From Voacanga thouarsii (taxonomy: Eukaryota; Streptophyta; Magnoliopsida; Gentianales; Apocynaceae): a DNA stretch of 64,000 bases. The stretch spans positions 558,001 through 622,000 of the forward strand of contig JANUWF010003366.1 of assembly GCA_026120185.1 (NCBI GenBank), given 5' to 3'. The position numbers were made by a program, and so were the translations under genes. The notes under the pieces are model-generated. The model saw only the letters and a list, made by a program, of their open reading frames with translations, was not told the origin of the DNA and did not search any database. Each line of letters opens with the position of its first letter. Positions within the stretch are counted from its first letter, which is position 1. Shown one piece after another: positions 35,164 to 46,130 of this stretch.

Positions 35164-35514
35164 TGTTGAGACAGCTGCCAACTCAGCTTCACAATCAGCA
35201 GACACATCATCAACAACAATTGACATGGAGCCAGCAAAGTAAGAGCCAGCTGGACAGCTGCACATGTGCACGGGAAATCAGAAGTAGCTCACACCAAACA
35301 TGCTGAAGACAATAATGCCTTGATGATCACACTTCTTCTCTGAGTTTTTGCTTTTGTTTTTTAGATCTTCTGTATAGAGAATAGTTTTTCCTGATGTATA
35401 TATATAGAGCATAGGATATTGTATTCTATTTCACACGATGAGATGAAATAAAATTTTCAGTCTTCTCTTTCAATATTTTCTACATTTTTTGCATTTTTGC
35501 TTCTTGTTTCTACA
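35164..35514 (+). repeat. Copia-1 3' LTR
   Basis: TGTTGAGACAGCTGCC...GTTTCTACA, 351 bp, followed by the TACAT target duplicate. Confidence 0.93.
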
Positions 35515-35519
35515 TACAT

Positions 35520-37460
35520 TTTGAAAAAAAAAAAAATTTACGTGCCATTATCTTAAAAATTCCATTTAAGGTTAATTATCAAGTTGTTCTTCAGTTCTAG
35601 ATTTTGGAAGATTCATCAATATTTCCGTCAGGTCTACCTATGTACAAAGTAATTGGCATAAAAAGTTATGCTATCAGTTAATTAATGCTAGAGATCCTTA
35701 GGTTTTGGATTCCTTTTCAATTCTAGCTTTTGTTTGGACTAAATAAACAAAATCAAATCCATCAATTTTTAAAAAAAATAAAAAATCCATCAATATTTAT
35801 TATAAAATCAAAAAATCCTGTAGTTAATTGAGATCATGAATGTTTTGAACTGTTTCATTCCGTTGTGAATAATCAGAAATATTTCGTCTCATTAATTGGG
35901 AACTATTCAAGATAAAGACATCTCATATACTTATATAACAAATTTGATGTATTTTGTACCTTGAATGCTTCCAAAATAAGTTGAATAAGGGAAGAGTGAA
36001 GTAGATTGAAAAAGGGTAATGAATAATAGAGTTTTTTGTTAAGTCGCTGTATAAAATGAGGTATTTAACATATGAGGTTCACAAGTAATTGAGAAATAAT
36101 AAGACTGAAAGGGGAACTATGAGCAAGCTATATCCCTGGGAACAACGTTAGATTGAACCACGATGAGTAAGCATGAAATAATTCAAGCTACCTTTATTTA
36201 CTTCTTGTTTTTTATAGGTTTCAAAACAACTATTTTCAATATGAGGTTCCATTTGACATTGTCTTTGATAATCTTGCTCTACGGAAATCATTTCAGAAAT
36301 GATCAGTTACTTTGAAATGTCTGAATATCTTTATTAACATTTTTCTATAGAGGTTAGGGTTCATACAATCTTTGTTGGTGCCAACATAAGAAAGATGAAC
36401 CACGAAGCAAAGCTTGTTAGTGATGATAAGGACGCCTAAACCATACTTGAGTTTCCAAGATTTGCGGGTATCAAACGAATATAGAAGAGTTACCAAAATA
36501 TATAATGATCTGGGGAAAAAGAACATCAAACCCTAATCTCTTTAATTTACTTTAATTGATAACTAGCTCAAATCAGCATTTTTGGTAACTTAGTGGTAAT
36601 TGATTCTTGTAGCAATTCCCTGTTAAAATCAATAGCAACTTGTAGCATTGAAAGACAGGAACTGGTTCCTATATCTGAAGTTTGCACTGATAATGAGCCT
36701 ATCTATGGTTTTTCTTTGTGGAAATAATTTATATTATTTTGTTATGAATAATATTCAAACTTTTGTTATGAAGATAATCTATTAGAAGGAAGCAAGCCGA
36801 GCTACATGAGTTTTCTAATTCAATGGAAATCCAGCTTTTTTTTTTTTTTTTTTTTTTTGCGACAAAACAAGGAAAACTAGCCAAAATTAAAAAAACAGAC
36901 AAAAATTAGAGGGTTTGGCTTTTAAATTGATTTGATGGCCAAGATTAAAAGAAATTGGATTGCCAAGATCAAGTCAACAAAACTATAAAGTCTAGTCCAA
37001 ATAATTTTTATGATTTGGATAGTCAAGTCAAAATAAATTAGTCTTTGTAACACGAATTGATCATTAGTCAAAATAATTGTCATGTAGTCAAAGTAATTTC
37101 GTCTTAGATTGATAAGACCTCTAATTGGCCAAATTAAAGTCTAATTTATTCAAAAATAGAGTTTTAAAATGTTTGAAAAGATTAAATATTTTTTAATTTT
37201 TTCTTACTAAATTAAATTGAAATAATATTTTTTTTTGTAAACAATACTTTAGTTAAGTTATAAAATCATGCATTATTTATAAAACCCAAGTATTAACATT
37301 AATAAACACAATTGATTCACATTATAATCCCATATAAAAATTCATACAGGAATTACATGAATAGTCACATAATATGTTCAGTTAACCGCCTAATAAATTT
37401 AAAATATTTAAAGAGTGAATGCCTTTTTGCAAATTTTCAATGTGGAATTAGGAGGCGTAT
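35520..37460. other. Duplicated downstream segment, copy A
   Basis: Aligned by eye with 60470-62440 of copy B over its full length. Mostly AT-rich non-coding. A poly-T run lies at about 36836-36859 (interrupted by A in copy B). One minus-strand frame is shared between the copies and is listed separately. Confidence 0.75.
36293..36529 (-). pseudogene. Unknown conserved minus-strand frame, copy A
   Basis: Reads SLYILVTLLYSFDTRKSWKL, then KLCFVVHLSYVGTNKDCMNP and NLYRKMLIKIFRHFKVTDHF. Copy B (61088-61440) has nearly the same text (KDCMSPNLYRKMLIRIFRHF) with a different end. No domain recognised. The start is lost upstream. It could be the end of an unknown gene or a chance frame kept only by recent duplication. 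Confidence 0.3.
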
Positions 37461-37629
37461 TACACCTAGGCTGAATTAAGTGACGTCGCCGACTCTTGGT
37501 TCATGCCAAGCAACACCGCTCCTCTTCAGTGGCTCTTCTCCTGTTTTATTGTGCTCCAATCCTTACAGCTTGATCTCCATTGTTTCATTTTGTATCTTCT
37601 GTGCTTTTCATTTAATTTTGAAGTCACAT
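37461..37629. other. Left flank of CACTA-2
   Basis: Unassigned host sequence. The target duplicate CAT occupies 37627-37629. It continues on the other side at 48528. Confidence 0.5.
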
Positions 37630-37647
37630 CACTACAGGAAAAATCGC

Positions 37648-38850
37648 GATTTGCGACGAATTTTTTGCGACGGCTTCAATACCATCGCTAATAGCGACCA
37701 ATTTGCGACGATTTTCAAACAAGTAGCGAGTTGACCAAAACCGTCGCAAAACCGTCGCAATTTGCGACGGTTTTGCGACGTCCAAAATACCCGTCGCAAT
37801 TCGTAGCAAAATCGTCGCTATTTGCGACGGTTTTGCGACGGTATTTATGCCCTCGCAAATTGCAAGGGTTTTGCGATGGCGAGTTATTTTTAAAAAAATA
37901 TTTTTAAATAAATTTTCGTACGTCCGTCGCAAAACCCTCGCAATTTGCGAGGATTTTGCGACAGCTAATAAACCCTCGCAAATTGCGAGGGTTTTGCGAC
38001 GGCAAGTTATTTTTTAAAATAATATTTTTTAAAAAATTTTTTGAACGTCCATCGCAAAACCCTCGCAAATTGCGAGGGTTTTGCGACGGCAAATAACACT
38101 CGCAATTTGCCAGGGTTTTACGACGACAAATTATTTTTTAAAAAAATATTTTTAAAATTTTGAACGTCCATCACAAAGTCCTCGCAATTTGCGAGGGTTT
38201 TGCGACGGTAATTTATTTTTTTAAAAATATTTTTTTAAAAAAAAATTTGAACGTCCATCGCAAAACCCTCGCAATTTGCGAGGGTTTTGCGACGGATATT
38301 TAATTTTAAAAAATATTTTTTAAAAAAATTTGAACGTCCACCGCAAAACCCTCGCAATTTGCGATGGTTTTGCGACGACAAATTGTTTTTTATAAAATAT
38401 TTTTAAAATTTTTGAACGTCCATCGCAAAGTCCTCGCAAATTGCGAGGGTTTTGCGATGGTAATTCAGCCCTCGCAAATTGCGAGGGTTTTGCGACGGCT
38501 ATTTATTTTTAAAAAAAAAATTGAACGTCCGTCGCAAAACCCTCGCAAATTGCGAGGATTTTGCGACGGCAATAACCCTCACAATTTGCGAGAGCTTTGC
38601 GACGATCGATTATTTTTTTAAAAAATATTTTAAAAATTTTTGAACATCCGTCGCAAAGTTCTCGCAATTTGCTAGGGTTTTGAGACGAATTTTGGGCTCT
38701 CGCAATTTGCGAGGGTTTTGCGATGGTCAATATTTTTAATTAAAAAATAAATAAATGGAAAAATGTATAGAAAATCTCAAAACCCCAATTCGTCGCAAAT
38801 ACGTCACTAATTGCGACGAATTTGCGAGGGTTTTACAACAAAATAGGGTT
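37648..38850 (+). repeat. CACTA-2 5' subterminal repeat array
   Basis: Eight units start with (g)aacgtcc(a/g)tcgc at about 37917, 38041, 38161, 38248, 38331, 38413, 38522 and 38641. Each holds a near-perfect palindrome built from aaaccctcgcaa and ttgcgagggtttt, separated by A/T-only spacers. These are the usual binding sites for the CACTA-encoded DNA-binding protein. Confidence 0.88.
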
Positions 38851-39789
38851 TTAATCTTTTTTTTTTAAATTTCTTTATGTGTTTATGTGATGGTGTATTT
38901 TGACAAATTTACTAAAATATTTTTAATAACATGTCTCAATTAGTGCATTTTATTATAATTTTGTATATGTAATTATGTCATGTTATACACCTAATGTATT
39001 GCATAAGTAAATATATATAGTTAATTATGTTATGTTATATACTTATTCTAATATATAAGTATATGTATATAATGTATATAAGTATCTGTTTAGTTTAATA
39101 TATATATATATATATATATATACACTATAATATGTAGGTATACATATATACATATGTCTAATTTTTTAATCTATCACTTTGATTAAGTAGTGTATAAAGA
39201 AAAATAATTCAAATACTGTTATTATTGTTGATATCACTAAAAAAATTATGAAATTTATAATGTAGAGATCAATTTGTAATGTTCTTCGTCTCCTACATGT
39301 TAATATATATTATACTAATTTAGCTATGTATATACATATGTCCAATTTTTTAATATATCTATTTTGTTAAGTAGTGTATAAAATAAAATATGTAAAGAAA
39401 AACAATTCAAATACTGTTATTATTGTTCAGATTACTAAAAAAAATATTGAAAATTATAATGTAGAGATCGATTTGTAATGTTATTCACCTCGAACATATT
39501 AATATATATTATACTATATAGTTATATATATACATATATCTAATTTTTTTTATCTATTTATTTGATTAAGTGGTGTATAAATTAAAATATATAAAGAAAA
39601 ATAATTTACATAATAATATTATTATTAGAATCACTAAAAAATAATAAAAATTATAATGTATAGATCGATTTATAATATTATTCGTATTAATTTATGAGAA
39701 ATCAGCGAGGGTTTTATTTTTTCGTCACAAATTGCGACGAAATAGCTAAAAATTTAAAAAAAAAATTAAAATTTTCCAAAATTTTTCAC
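38851..39789. other. AT-rich interior of CACTA-2
   Basis: No gene seen. Contains a (TA)n run at about 39099-39122. Three diverged repeats of roughly 200 bp each contain gagatcgatttgtaatgtt or a close variant (about 39265, 39465 and 39660). Confidence 0.6.
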
Positions 39790-40223
39790 TCCCTCCTTTT
39801 TTTTTTTTTTCCCTCCTTCTTCCCCCTTCCTTCTTCCTCCTCTTCACCTTGCGCCGCCACCATTTCTCCCCCCTCTCCCCGTCGGCGACCTCCCCCAACT
39901 CCCGCCCCATCCTGCGCCCCCTCCCGCTCCCCCCTCCCTCTCCCCGCCGGCGACCTCCCTCAACGCCCCCCCATCCAGCGCCCCCCTCCCGCTCCCCCCT
40001 CCCTCTCCCCGCCGCCGACCTCCCTCAACGCCCCCCCATCCCGCGCCCCCCTCCCGCTCCCCCCTCCCTCATCCCGCGGCCCCCTCCCTCAACTCCCCCC
40101 ATCCCGCAGCGCCCCCCCCCCAACTCCCCCCTGCTCTTCCTACCCCCTTCAACCCGCCCCCCTCAGTCAGCGCCTGCCATTCCTGTGCTATTACTGTGCT
40201 CTTGCTGAAGCTGATTCGTTTGG
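39790..40223 (+). promoter_or_regulatory. CACTA-2 C-rich leader exon with 65-bp tandem repeats
   Basis: Extremely C-rich plus strand with four units of about 65 bp (gacctccctcaacgcc marks at about 39883, 39947, 40013 and a diverged one at 40077). It ends at a good splice donor (tttgg|gtaagtag, GT at 40224). Its position before a long intron and the transposase ATG suggests an untranslated first exon. The proline-rich translations are not taken as protein. Confidence 0.55.
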
Positions 40224-41567
40224 GTAAGTAGTTAGAATTTATCTCTTGAGCTACTTCATTATCTTATAAACTTTGGGCAGATTTGCATTTCCCCTGAAGC
40301 TTTGAAATTTGGGTGATTATTTGTGAATGAGCAGAGTTTGAATTGATGTATAAAAGTTGTATTGATGTTGGGGTTGAGTTTGAGGAGATTGTGAGTGACA
40401 TGATGGTGGTTTGATGTGAGATTATTGATTTAAATTTGGAATTGTGAACTGGAATTGCTAAATTGTTAGTTGGAATTGTTGTCCTTTTTAAACATTCAAT
40501 GTGTTTTGATCTATACTTATAGTGCACTCTTTTTTACCCTGTTATAAAAAAATTACTACTTTGATCAAATTATATGGGAACTATGTTTTAGCTATATAAA
40601 CCCTTATAAATTAATTTGATTGGTTATGATGCCATAATAGGAAGGTTGATTTCTGATTAGTTTAGTAATCTTATTACTTGATTATAATAATATATTAGTG
40701 TCTCTAGTGGAAGATTTAACTCTAGTAGAATGCTTTGAAGGCTCTTTTATGTGAGAAATCCGTTTCCTTAGATTATGAATATGTAGGAGGTGCGTGTTGT
40801 TCATATAAATTGCCTTTTTGTTGAATTCAAATGTTGGATTCCCCGTGAGTAATGGGTGATTACTCCTCCCGGGTAATGGGTGATTACCCCTAGTTATCCT
40901 TTTATTTATTTATTTTTTTGTATAAATGAATGATCTGTCTTTGTTGTTTGCAATTGCATTTTGATTGTATAATTTTGAGGTGGCCCTGTGCCCGGAAAAT
41001 GTCCAATTACAGGGGAGACTCTCGTCAAAATTTTTTTCAAAATCTGCCGCTACTTAATGTGGAATAGAATAACTACCCTTATCTTGGAGTGTATTATTCG
41101 ATTGAGCATGAGTATATATCCCATAATAGCATTATTATTAAAAATAATATTGCTAATAAGAATAAGAATAGGAGTAATGAAATGAGTAATAATAATAATA
41201 ATTTCATATATAGGTCGATGTTAATAATAGCAGGAATAATATACGTTATAGAGAGAGTTTAAACAAATATAAACATTGGAATGAAAATAAATAAAATGTT
41301 ATTATTTAACCATTGGAATGTGTAAAATAAGAATATAATTAGCTTTAATAGTATTTAATCTTAATCAAATTCCTCAATTAAGATTAAATACTTGGTTAAA
41401 ACGTATATATTGAAGGTGTAATCGTATCCAAAGATAGCAATTGTAAATTCTATGTTTTGGACCTCTTTTTGTTACATAATAGAAAGAAAAATGTAATTAT
41501 ACTTCTCTTCCTTTTGTTTAAGGGGTGATTTTAATTATTGAGTTGATTGTTCTTTTCTCTCATTTAG
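40224..41567 (+). other. Probable intron 1 of the CACTA-2 transposase gene
   Basis: Donor gtaagt at 40224, acceptor tttag at 41563-41567, five bases before the ATG. It contains a segment (40838-41046) that is repeated at 45710-45930 upstream of the second gene. Confidence 0.5.
40838..41046 (+). repeat. Internal direct repeat of CACTA-2, copy 1
   Basis: ccccgtgagtaatgggtgat ... gagttatcc-type text ... tcttgaggtggcc(c/t)tgtgcc ... gggagact. Matches 45710-45930, which has an additional 24-bp unit. Confidence 0.85.
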
Positions 41568-41572
41568 ACGTC

Positions 41573-43430
41573 ATGGAGGACCGTAGTTGGATGTATAGAA
41601 GGCACGCTTCGTGTGTAAAAGGGATCACTATTGAATTTGAGGAAGGGGTTAAGGCTTTTTTGACATTTGCCTTATCAAATGCAATGTCAAGCGTAATTAG
41701 ATGCCCGTGTGCAAAATGTAAGAATAAAAAGTACCCGGATCCAAAGACAAGTTAAGCTCCACCTGTGGAAGTCCGGATTTGTGCCTAGGTATTACCGGTG
41801 GACATGTCATGGTGAGCCATTCGAGTGTCCCTCAAGTGTGTCTACCTCAATCCCGTAATCCGATTCACATCAAGAAAATCTGTCTCGCGAAATGGTCTTA
41901 GACGTAGCAGACCCGACTTTCCCCCGAAGCTCCATCGCAGCTCATTTTGAAGAGCCACCTAATGTGGAGGCACAAAGGTTTTACGATATGTTAAAGGCGG
42001 CAGAGACTCCTATATGGGATGGATGCACACAACATTCGCAGCTTTTCACCGGCTTCAAGGTTATTAAACATTAAGTCCGAAAATAACCTCTCGCGTAAAG
42101 CCTTTAACGATGTTGTGCAATTGATGAAAGAGGTTGTGCCTAGCAAGTAATACGATTCCCGATGATTTCTATCGATGAAAAAATTAGTGGCCGGGTTGGG
42201 TTTGCCGGTACAAAAAATAGATGTATGCAATAATGGATGCATGCTTTACCGGAAAGATGACATGAATCGTAGAGAGTGTAAATTTTGTGGCCATCCTCGA
42301 TATGCACAGTAAAAAGGTTGGGAAGAACACAAGTAGAAGGGAAATTTCATTCAAGAAGATGTATTACTTCCCGATAACACCGAGGCTACAAAGATTGTAC
42401 ACTTCCAAAACAACAACTCGAACACATGAGATGGCATGGAGAGAGCAGATCGGAGAAAGGCACAATGAGTCACCCTCGTGATACCGAAGCATGGCAACAC
42501 TTTGATCGAATATATCCCGAGTTTGCAAAAGAAGTACGTAATGTCAAACTTGGTTTATGTACAGATGGATTCTCACCATTTGGGATGTCGGGTAAGCAAT
42601 ATTCATCCCGGCCGGTCATTCTCACACCGTATAATCTCCCCCGTGGATGTGTATGAAGGATCCAAGTCATGTTTTTAACAATCATTATCCCGGCCCCAAG
42701 AATCCAAAGCACCAGGTGGATGTTTATTTACAACCCTTGATAGACGAATTAACCAAATTGTGGTTTGAAGGTGTCACCACTTATGACATATCGAAGAAAC
42801 AAAACTTCCAACTACGGGCGGCACTTTTGTGGACTATTAATGATTTTCCCGCATATGGTATGTTGAGTGGCCGGAGCACTCGCTGGAGATCGGCTTGTCC
42901 ATATTGTATGGGCAATACAAAGTCTTTTCATCTACAAAATGGTGGGAAACAATCATGGTTTGACTCGTCACCGTCGTGCTTACCATCGGATCATCCTTAC
43001 AGTGAGGGATACGAGATCTTTTAGGAATGATAGAGGTTCTCGAGACATCACAACCCGTGCAATACCCTACCGGTGAAGAAATCTGGGATAGTTTGTCTAA
43101 TTATGAAAAAATTACAGAAACATGCAAAGAAATTGGAAGGAGTAATGGCAGGGGAATATCTCATAATTGGGCAAAAAGGAGTATTTTTTGGGATTTGCCG
43201 TATTGGCGTACTAATTTGGTCCGACATAATATTGATGTAATGCACAATGAGAAGAATGTATTTGACAATGTCATGAATACAGTTCTTGAGGTAAAGGGTA
43301 AATCAAAAGACAATTTAAAGGCTAGACGTGACTTAGAAATTTATTGCCATAGGCCCGAGCTACATGCCTTGAATGTGGGAGGAGGAAAAGTGGCTATACC
43401 TAAAGCCGTTTACTCGTTGACATCGTAACA
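41573..43430 (+). pseudogene. CACTA-2 TNP2-type transposase, N-terminal and core part
   Basis: ATG at 41573 starts the transposase-associated domain: MEDRSWMYRRHASCVKGITI, CPCAKCKNKKYPD, and after a frameshift HLWKSGFVPRYYRWTCHGE. The TNP2 core follows in several frames: NVEAQRFYDMLKAAETPIWD, KLVAGLGLPVQKIDVCNNGC, RECKFCGHPRY, DTEAWQHFDRIYPEFAKEVR, NVKLGLCTDGFSPFGMSG, RPVILTPYNLPRG, GPKNPKHQVDVYLQPLIDEL, TYDISKKQNFQLRAALLWTI, CPYCMGNTKSFHLQNGGKQS, NWAKRSIFWDLPYWRTNLVR. At least six frameshifts separate these parts. The enzyme would cut at the CACTA ends; this copy is a pseudogene. Confidence 0.88.
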
Positions 43431-44297
43431 AAAGAAACTTTTGCTAGAATGGTTGAGGGGATTGCAACTCCCGCATGGATACGCTTCAAACATTGGAAGA
43501 TGTGCCGATTTGAATGAGTTGAAGTTATCCGGTATGAAATCACATGACTCGTCACGTATTCATGGAGAGACTACTTCCAATTGCATTGAAGGAATTTCTT
43601 CCTTCTAATGTATGGGGTGTTTTGACTGAGTTGAGTCTTTTTTATCGTGATCTATGCTCTCCTAAGTTGAATGTAGCTCATATGGCCAAATTGGAGTCCG
43701 ACATTCCTTTATTGTTATGTAAGTTGGAGAAGATATTTCCACCCGCATTCTTTGATGTAATGGAACACCTATTAATTCATTTGCCTTACGAAGCAAGAGT
43801 TTGTGGCCCCGTTCAATATAGGTGGATGTACCCGTTTGAACGGTAATCGAATCATTCAATATAATTCTTTTCATAGCAGAGTTCGATATAAGCGTGTGTG
43901 ACTCGAAGTCGTATTTTTTTTAAATGACAAGTATTTGCATCAATTGAAAATCAAGGTGAAAAATAAGGCTAGAGTTGAAGGGTCAATCTGCAATGCTTAT
44001 CTAGTTGAGGAAGCATCCACTTTCTTCTCTTATTATTTTGAGCCACATGTACAAACAAAACGTACAATTCCGGCGCGTAATGAAGAAGGAGAACGATTAG
44101 AGAGGGTGCAAGAACCTCGGGTCGTCAATCCGCAATGTTCAAGGACGGGTGATAGGACGAATTCGAACTCTGTTCCTTACTTCGAAGAATTCGTTGCAGC
44201 AAGAATTTATATGTTGCTTAATTGTGGTGAAGTGCAGCCATACATTGAGTACGAGCTACTACTTCATACATTTTATACGATAAACGATACCTCATAA
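43431..44297 (+). pseudogene. CACTA-2 transposase, DUF4218 part
   Basis: RHVFMERLLPIALKEFLPSN, VLTELSLFYRDLCSPKLNVA, CKLEKIFPPAFFDVMEHLLI and YRWMYPFER (43544-43846) are DUF4218. After an intron (about 43847-43930) the frame resumes with KIKVKNKARVEGSICNAYLV, SYYFEPHVQTKRT and LLNCGEVQPYIEYELLLHTF (43935-44297). It is closely related to the CACTA-1 version at 8609-9222. Confidence 0.88.
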
Positions 44298-45115
44298 TGA
44301 TTTTGACTCATTCCATCTAATTCTAATGCATTACAGGGCATTCACGGCACACTTACGAAGTCTGGCTCCGACTATATCGTAGATAGAAATCAATAGAAGT
44401 ATCACCTTGAATTTGCGTAATGGTTTAGTGGATATGTAAGTCTCATAAGATAATAACTTGCATTTGGAACTCCATTGGGGATTCAATGGAGTTTCATAAT
44501 GCTATAACTTTCATAATTACGAGGTTAACTTGTCTAATGTTTTTTAGGTACAAGATTCGTAAAATATGGTTACAAATGAATGCTTGAGGAACTTTGCTTG
44601 GGGTCCGTCAAGGCTAGTGAAATCATATAGTGGGTACATAATTAATGGTTACCGATTTCACACTCATGATTATGCGGAGGGAAAGAAAACAGCTTAATAG
44701 TGGTGTTTGCGTGAAAGGGATTGGAAATGACGCATCGAGACCTCGATTACTATGGAGTGTTAAATGAGATTATTGAAGTGCAATTTCCTGGTAATCCACA
44801 AGCAAAGCATTGTTCTTTTTAAATGTCACCGGTTTGATCAAACATTGAATCGTGGTACGAGGGTACATCCGCAGTATAATCTTGTAGAAATTAACCACAA
44901 AAGGAGCTATGCTAACTATGATCCATTTGTTCTAGCTCAACAAGCTATCCAAGTGTATTATGCATCATATCCAGGGAGTAAGAGGCCAAGATCCGATTGG
45001 TTGGCAGTTTGCAAAACCAAAGCTCGACATATAATAGATGCACCCGTGGTTGATAGAGCTTATCGAGAAGAAGTAGATGCTATCGACGAAGTCAAGCATA
45101 TCGTTATTTGTTGAT
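44298..45115 (+). pseudogene. CACTA-2 transposase, DUF4216 C-terminal part
   Basis: After the gap 44298-44570 (introns), NECLRNFAWGPSRLVKSYSG, GYIINGYRFHTHDYAEGKKT, DYYGVLNEIIEVQFPGNPQA, then in another frame CHRFDQTLNRGTRVHPQYNL, SYANYDPFVLAQQAIQVYYA and DWLAVCKTKARHIIDAPV. This is the DUF4216 region that ends TNP2-type proteins. Frameshifts near 44690 and 44820. Confidence 0.85.
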
Positions 45116-46130
45116 CTTGGTATTCTCGACGCATGAGAATGGTATGAGTGAAATGTTGGATGTTCATGATGAGGCTATAACAAGCAAGGGATAGTTCTCC
45201 TATAAATGAAGAGGAAGAAGATGAATGGGAAACGAATAGCGATACCTCGCAGATGATGATGAGTCTCAGTATCGGAGAATGATTCTAGTGAATAGGCCTC
45301 GATTTCAATTCATTTACAAATAATATAGTTAATGGTGAGGGAATCCTGAAATCTATTGCATCATTACTATCCCATGTCAAATTTTAACTTACAATTTATT
45401 TGTTACTTGAATCTACATGCCTTGAATCTTTTAATTTTTATTATTTTAAATTCCATCACATACAATTTTGTTTCACAATTTTGTCTAATTGTCGGGAATC
45501 TCATCTCCTTCTTTTTTTTGCAGAATCTTTCGTTTAGACTTGTACAAACTCGTGAGGATTTTTGTTATTCCTTATTATATTCTTTTGTGGTGTAAACAAC
45601 AAGGTAGTTTATATATTGTATTGTTGCCGTATTGACAGACAATTCACAAGGACAGAGGCATTTATAATTTTTAGCTTGATTTTAACTATATCTAACATTT
45701 TAATTGGAACCCCGTGAGTGATGGGTGATCATTCCCCGTGAGTGATGGGTGATCATTCCTCTTGGGTAATGGGTGATTACCCCTAGTTATCTTTTGAATT
45801 TTTCTATATTTAAAAGATCTGTCTTTGTTGTTTGTAACAGCTGCTTTGGTTGTCAAATCTTGAGGTGGCCTTGTGCCTGGGAAATGTCCAATTATAGGGG
45901 AGACTCGTCAAATTTTTTTTAAAATTCAATTTACAAGTACAATGTTTATTTTGACATATCCATCATCAGCAAAGCATTATTATTGTATTACTTTAAACTA
46001 GCGAATAGATATAACGTTTCAATGTTATTATTCTTTTATCATTTTTATTCACTGGTTATTTACATCCTTCTTTTGGAGTGGGCTTCGTCTTTATTGGTTA
46101 CTTATTTTTCTTTTTTCATCTCCTTTAGCA
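45116..46130 (+). other. Spacer/intron between the two CACTA-2 genes
   Basis: Non-coding. 45710-45930 repeats 40838-41046. An acceptor (tcctttag, AG at 46127-46128) lies just before the ATG of the second gene, as in gene 1. Confidence 0.6.
45710..45930 (+). repeat. Internal direct repeat of CACTA-2, copy 2
   Basis: Two consecutive copies of cccgtgagtgatgggtgatc precede the gggtaatgggtgattacccc part. It is otherwise collinear with 40838-41046. Confidence 0.85.

Larger units (their letters stand above)
27328..35514 (+). mobile_element. Copia-1: full-length Ty1/copia LTR retrotransposon with nested insertions
   Basis: 351-bp LTRs at 27328-27678 and 35164-35514, perfect 5-bp target duplication TACAT (27323-27327, 35515-35519). 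PBS is at 27679-27690 and PPT at 35152-35163. The internal order gag, zinc knuckle, protease, integrase, RT, RNase H is the Ty1/copia order. A 2988-bp Athila solo LTR sits in the gag/knuckle region. Without it the element is about 5.2 kb. Many in-frame stops make it defective. At the orthologous site in copy B only one LTR remains (60115-60464). Confidence 0.93.

Noticed and set aside
36836..36859. Poly-T run as a retroposon poly(A) tail
   Set aside because: Copy B has an A-interrupted T-rich run at the same place. No target duplication or retroposed sequence is adjacent.
37648..38850. CRISPR-like array of repeats and spacers
   Set aside because: This is a plant CACTA subterminal array: units vary in length, spacers are A/T-only, and there are no cas genes. 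The termini and target duplication explain it.
39694..40227. Long proline-rich reading frames of 119 and 177 codons on the plus strand
   Set aside because: They are translations of a C-rich 65-bp minisatellite. Two frames are equally open, and the region ends at a splice donor before a transposase ATG.
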